Of a DNA stretch of 5,475 nt, positions 4,378-5,475 are shown piece after piece. A program made the position numbers and the translations under genes. The stretch's first letter is position 1; each line of letters starts with the position of its first letter. The notes under the pieces were generated by a model that saw only the letters and a list, made by a program, of their open reading frames with translations, searched no databases and was not told the origin of the DNA. This stretch comes from Faecalibacterium sp. UBA7177 (GTDB lineage: Bacteria > Bacillota > Clostridia > Oscillospirales > Ruminococcaceae): NCBI GenBank assembly GCA_002491225.1, contig DKVN01000086.1:1-5475 (forward strand). The letters run 5' to 3'.

Positions 4378-5475
4378 ATGCCAAGAGCCAAACAGTCCAT
4401 GGATGGCAACACCGCTGCTGCGCATGTAGCCTATGCGTTTACAGAAGTGGCTGCCATCTACCCCATCACGCCGTCCAGCCCCATGGCGGACAGTGTGGAC
4501 CAGTGGGCCGCCGTAGGCCAGAAGAACATCTTCGGCACCGAGGTCAAGGTGATGGAGATGCAGTCTGAGGCCGGCGCGGCTGGCGCAGTGCACGGCAGCC
4601 TGGCCGCCGGTGCGCTCACCACCACCTTCACGGCTTCGCAGGGCCTTTTGCTGATGATCCCCAACATGTACAAGATCGCAGCCGAAAACCTGCCCAGCGT
4701 ATTCCATGTCTCGGCCCGTACCGTGGCCACCCACGCGCTGAACATCTTCGGCGACCATTCCGACGTCTACGCCTGCCGTCAGACCGGCTTTGCCATGCTG
4801 GCCGAGTCCAACCCGCAGGAGGTCATGGACCTGTCCGCCGTGGCGCATCTGGCCGCCATCGAGGGCAAGGTGCCGTTCATCAACTTCTTTGACGGCTTCC
4901 GCACCAGCCACGAGATCCAGAAGATCGAAAAGTGGGATTATGCCGACCTCGCCGACATGGTCAACTGGGACGCCATCAAGGAGTTCCGCAATCATGCGCT
5001 CAACCCCGAGCATCCCTCGATGCGCGGCAGCCATGAGAACGGCGACATCTTCTTCCAGCATCGTGAGGCCTGCAACAAGTTCTACGACGAGCTGCCTGCC
5101 GTGGTGGAAAAGTACATGGCCAAGGTCAACGAGAAGCTGGGCACCGACTACAAGCCCTTCAACTACTACGGCGCGCCGGATGCCGACCGGGTCATCATCG
5201 CGATGGGCTCGATCTGCGACGTGGCCGAGGAGGTCATCGACTATCTGACCGCCCAGGGCGAGAAGATCGGCCTGATCAAGGTCCGGCTCTACCGTCCCTT
5301 CTGCGCGGACAAGCTGATCGCCGCCATCCCCGCCACTGCCAAGAAGATCGCGGTGCTCGACCGCACCAAGGAGCCGGGCAGCCTCGGCGAGCCCCTCTTC
5401 CTCGACGTTGCCACCGCCCTGCGCGAGGCCGGCAAGAACGACATCATCCTCACCGGCGGCCGCTACGGCCTGGGC
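4378..5475 (+). CDS. Pyruvate:ferredoxin oxidoreductase, N-terminal part
   Basis: The reading frame is open to the right edge, giving 366 residues of an enzyme normally close to 1,170-1,200 residues, so about the first third is present. It oxidises pyruvate with CoA to acetyl-CoA and CO2, reducing ferredoxin, in the cytosol; in fermenters this feeds acetate, butyrate or hydrogen formation. Domain I (about 1-250) carries YPITPSSPMAD (28-38), whose T31, with R114 in the VSAR run, contacts pyruvate, and the EMQSEAGAAGA run, whose E64 activates thiamine pyrophosphate. All three numbers coincide with those I recall for Desulfovibrio africanus PFOR. Domain II begins near 260 (RVIIAMGSICD, KVRLYRPF, AVLDRTKEPGSLGEPL). 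The [4Fe-4S] and TPP-binding C-terminal domains lie beyond the window. ATG 4378 has GGAGG (4366-4370) 7 bases upstream. Codons are strongly biased to AAG, GAG, ATC and CTG, fitting high expression. Divergent from the ABC unit. Confidence 0.96.
   Translation, partial: MPRAKQSMDGNTAAAHVAYAFTEVAAIYPITPSSPMADSVDQWAAVGQKNIFGTEVKVMEMQSEAGAAGAVHGSLAAGALTTTFTASQGLLLMIPNMYKIAAENLPSVFHVSARTVATHALNIFGDHSDVYACRQTGFAMLAESNPQEVMDLSAVAHLAAIEGKVPFINFFDGFRTSHEIQKIEKWDYADLADMVNWDAIKEFRNHALNPEHPSMRGSHENGDIFFQHREACNKFYDELPAVVEKYMAKVNEKLGTDYKPFNYYGAPDADRVIIAMGSICDVAEEVIDYLTAQGEKIGLIKVRLYRPFCADKLIAAIPATAKKIAVLDRTKEPGSLGEPLFLDVATALREAGKNDIILTGGRYGLG

Noticed and set aside
4174..5061. Minus-strand open frame (295 codons) overlapping the start of nifJ
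   Set aside because: It is antisense to the conserved PFOR catalytic domain and runs through the nifJ promoter and leader; no supporting motif.
1..5475. CRISPR array, insertion sequence, prophage, tRNA or toxin-antitoxin system
   Set aside because: No regularly spaced repeats, transposase, integrase, cloverleaf or small paired genes were seen; all substantial coding space is taken by the five genes described.

Overview
The window looks like chromosomal DNA of a GC-rich anaerobic Firmicute, most plausibly a clostridial gut bacterium of the Oscillospiraceae/Ruminococcaceae type. This is inferred from four things: strong GGAGG-type ribosome binding sites, consensus-like sigma-A promoters in AT-richer gaps, a single-chain pyruvate:ferredoxin oxidoreductase, and high GC with GC-rich third codon positions. 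No 16S or other taxonomic marker is present, so the genus is not determined.

Layout. Bases 1-73 hold GC-rich palindromes and a short tandem repeat downstream of the first gene. Bases 74-1678 form a leftward (minus-strand) two-gene unit: a promoter at 1650-1678 drives a soluble CorC-like CBS-pair protein (634-1554), followed 14 bases later by a Nudix hydrolase of the ADP-ribose pyrophosphatase type (74-619). Bases 1713-4084 form a second leftward unit. It has a probable promoter at 4054-4084, a 13-bp direct repeat between promoter and ribosome binding site, an ABC ATPase (3296-4009), and a polytopic ABC permease (1713-3299) joined to the ATPase by an ATGA stop/start overlap. Bases 4010-4377 are a divergent regulatory region. 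From 4378 to the right edge runs, on the plus strand, the first 366 codons of pyruvate:ferredoxin oxidoreductase (nifJ), preceded by a near-consensus extended -10 promoter and a GC-rich leader of about 130 bases.

How the genes relate. PFOR is the central catabolic enzyme (pyruvate to acetyl-CoA, CO2 and reduced ferredoxin). The ABC pair is a self-contained exporter-type transporter of unknown substrate. The CorC/Nudix pair looks like housekeeping. I see no evidence that the three units act in one pathway.

I found no mobile element, CRISPR array, tRNA, rRNA, toxin-antitoxin pair or defence system, and no clear candidate for a new biological system. The points most worth a second look are non-coding: the 13-bp direct repeat in the ABC leader, the dyad bracketing the CorC promoter, the hairpins in the nifJ leader and their possible kinship with the palindrome at the left edge, and spaced A-tracts upstream of nifJ.
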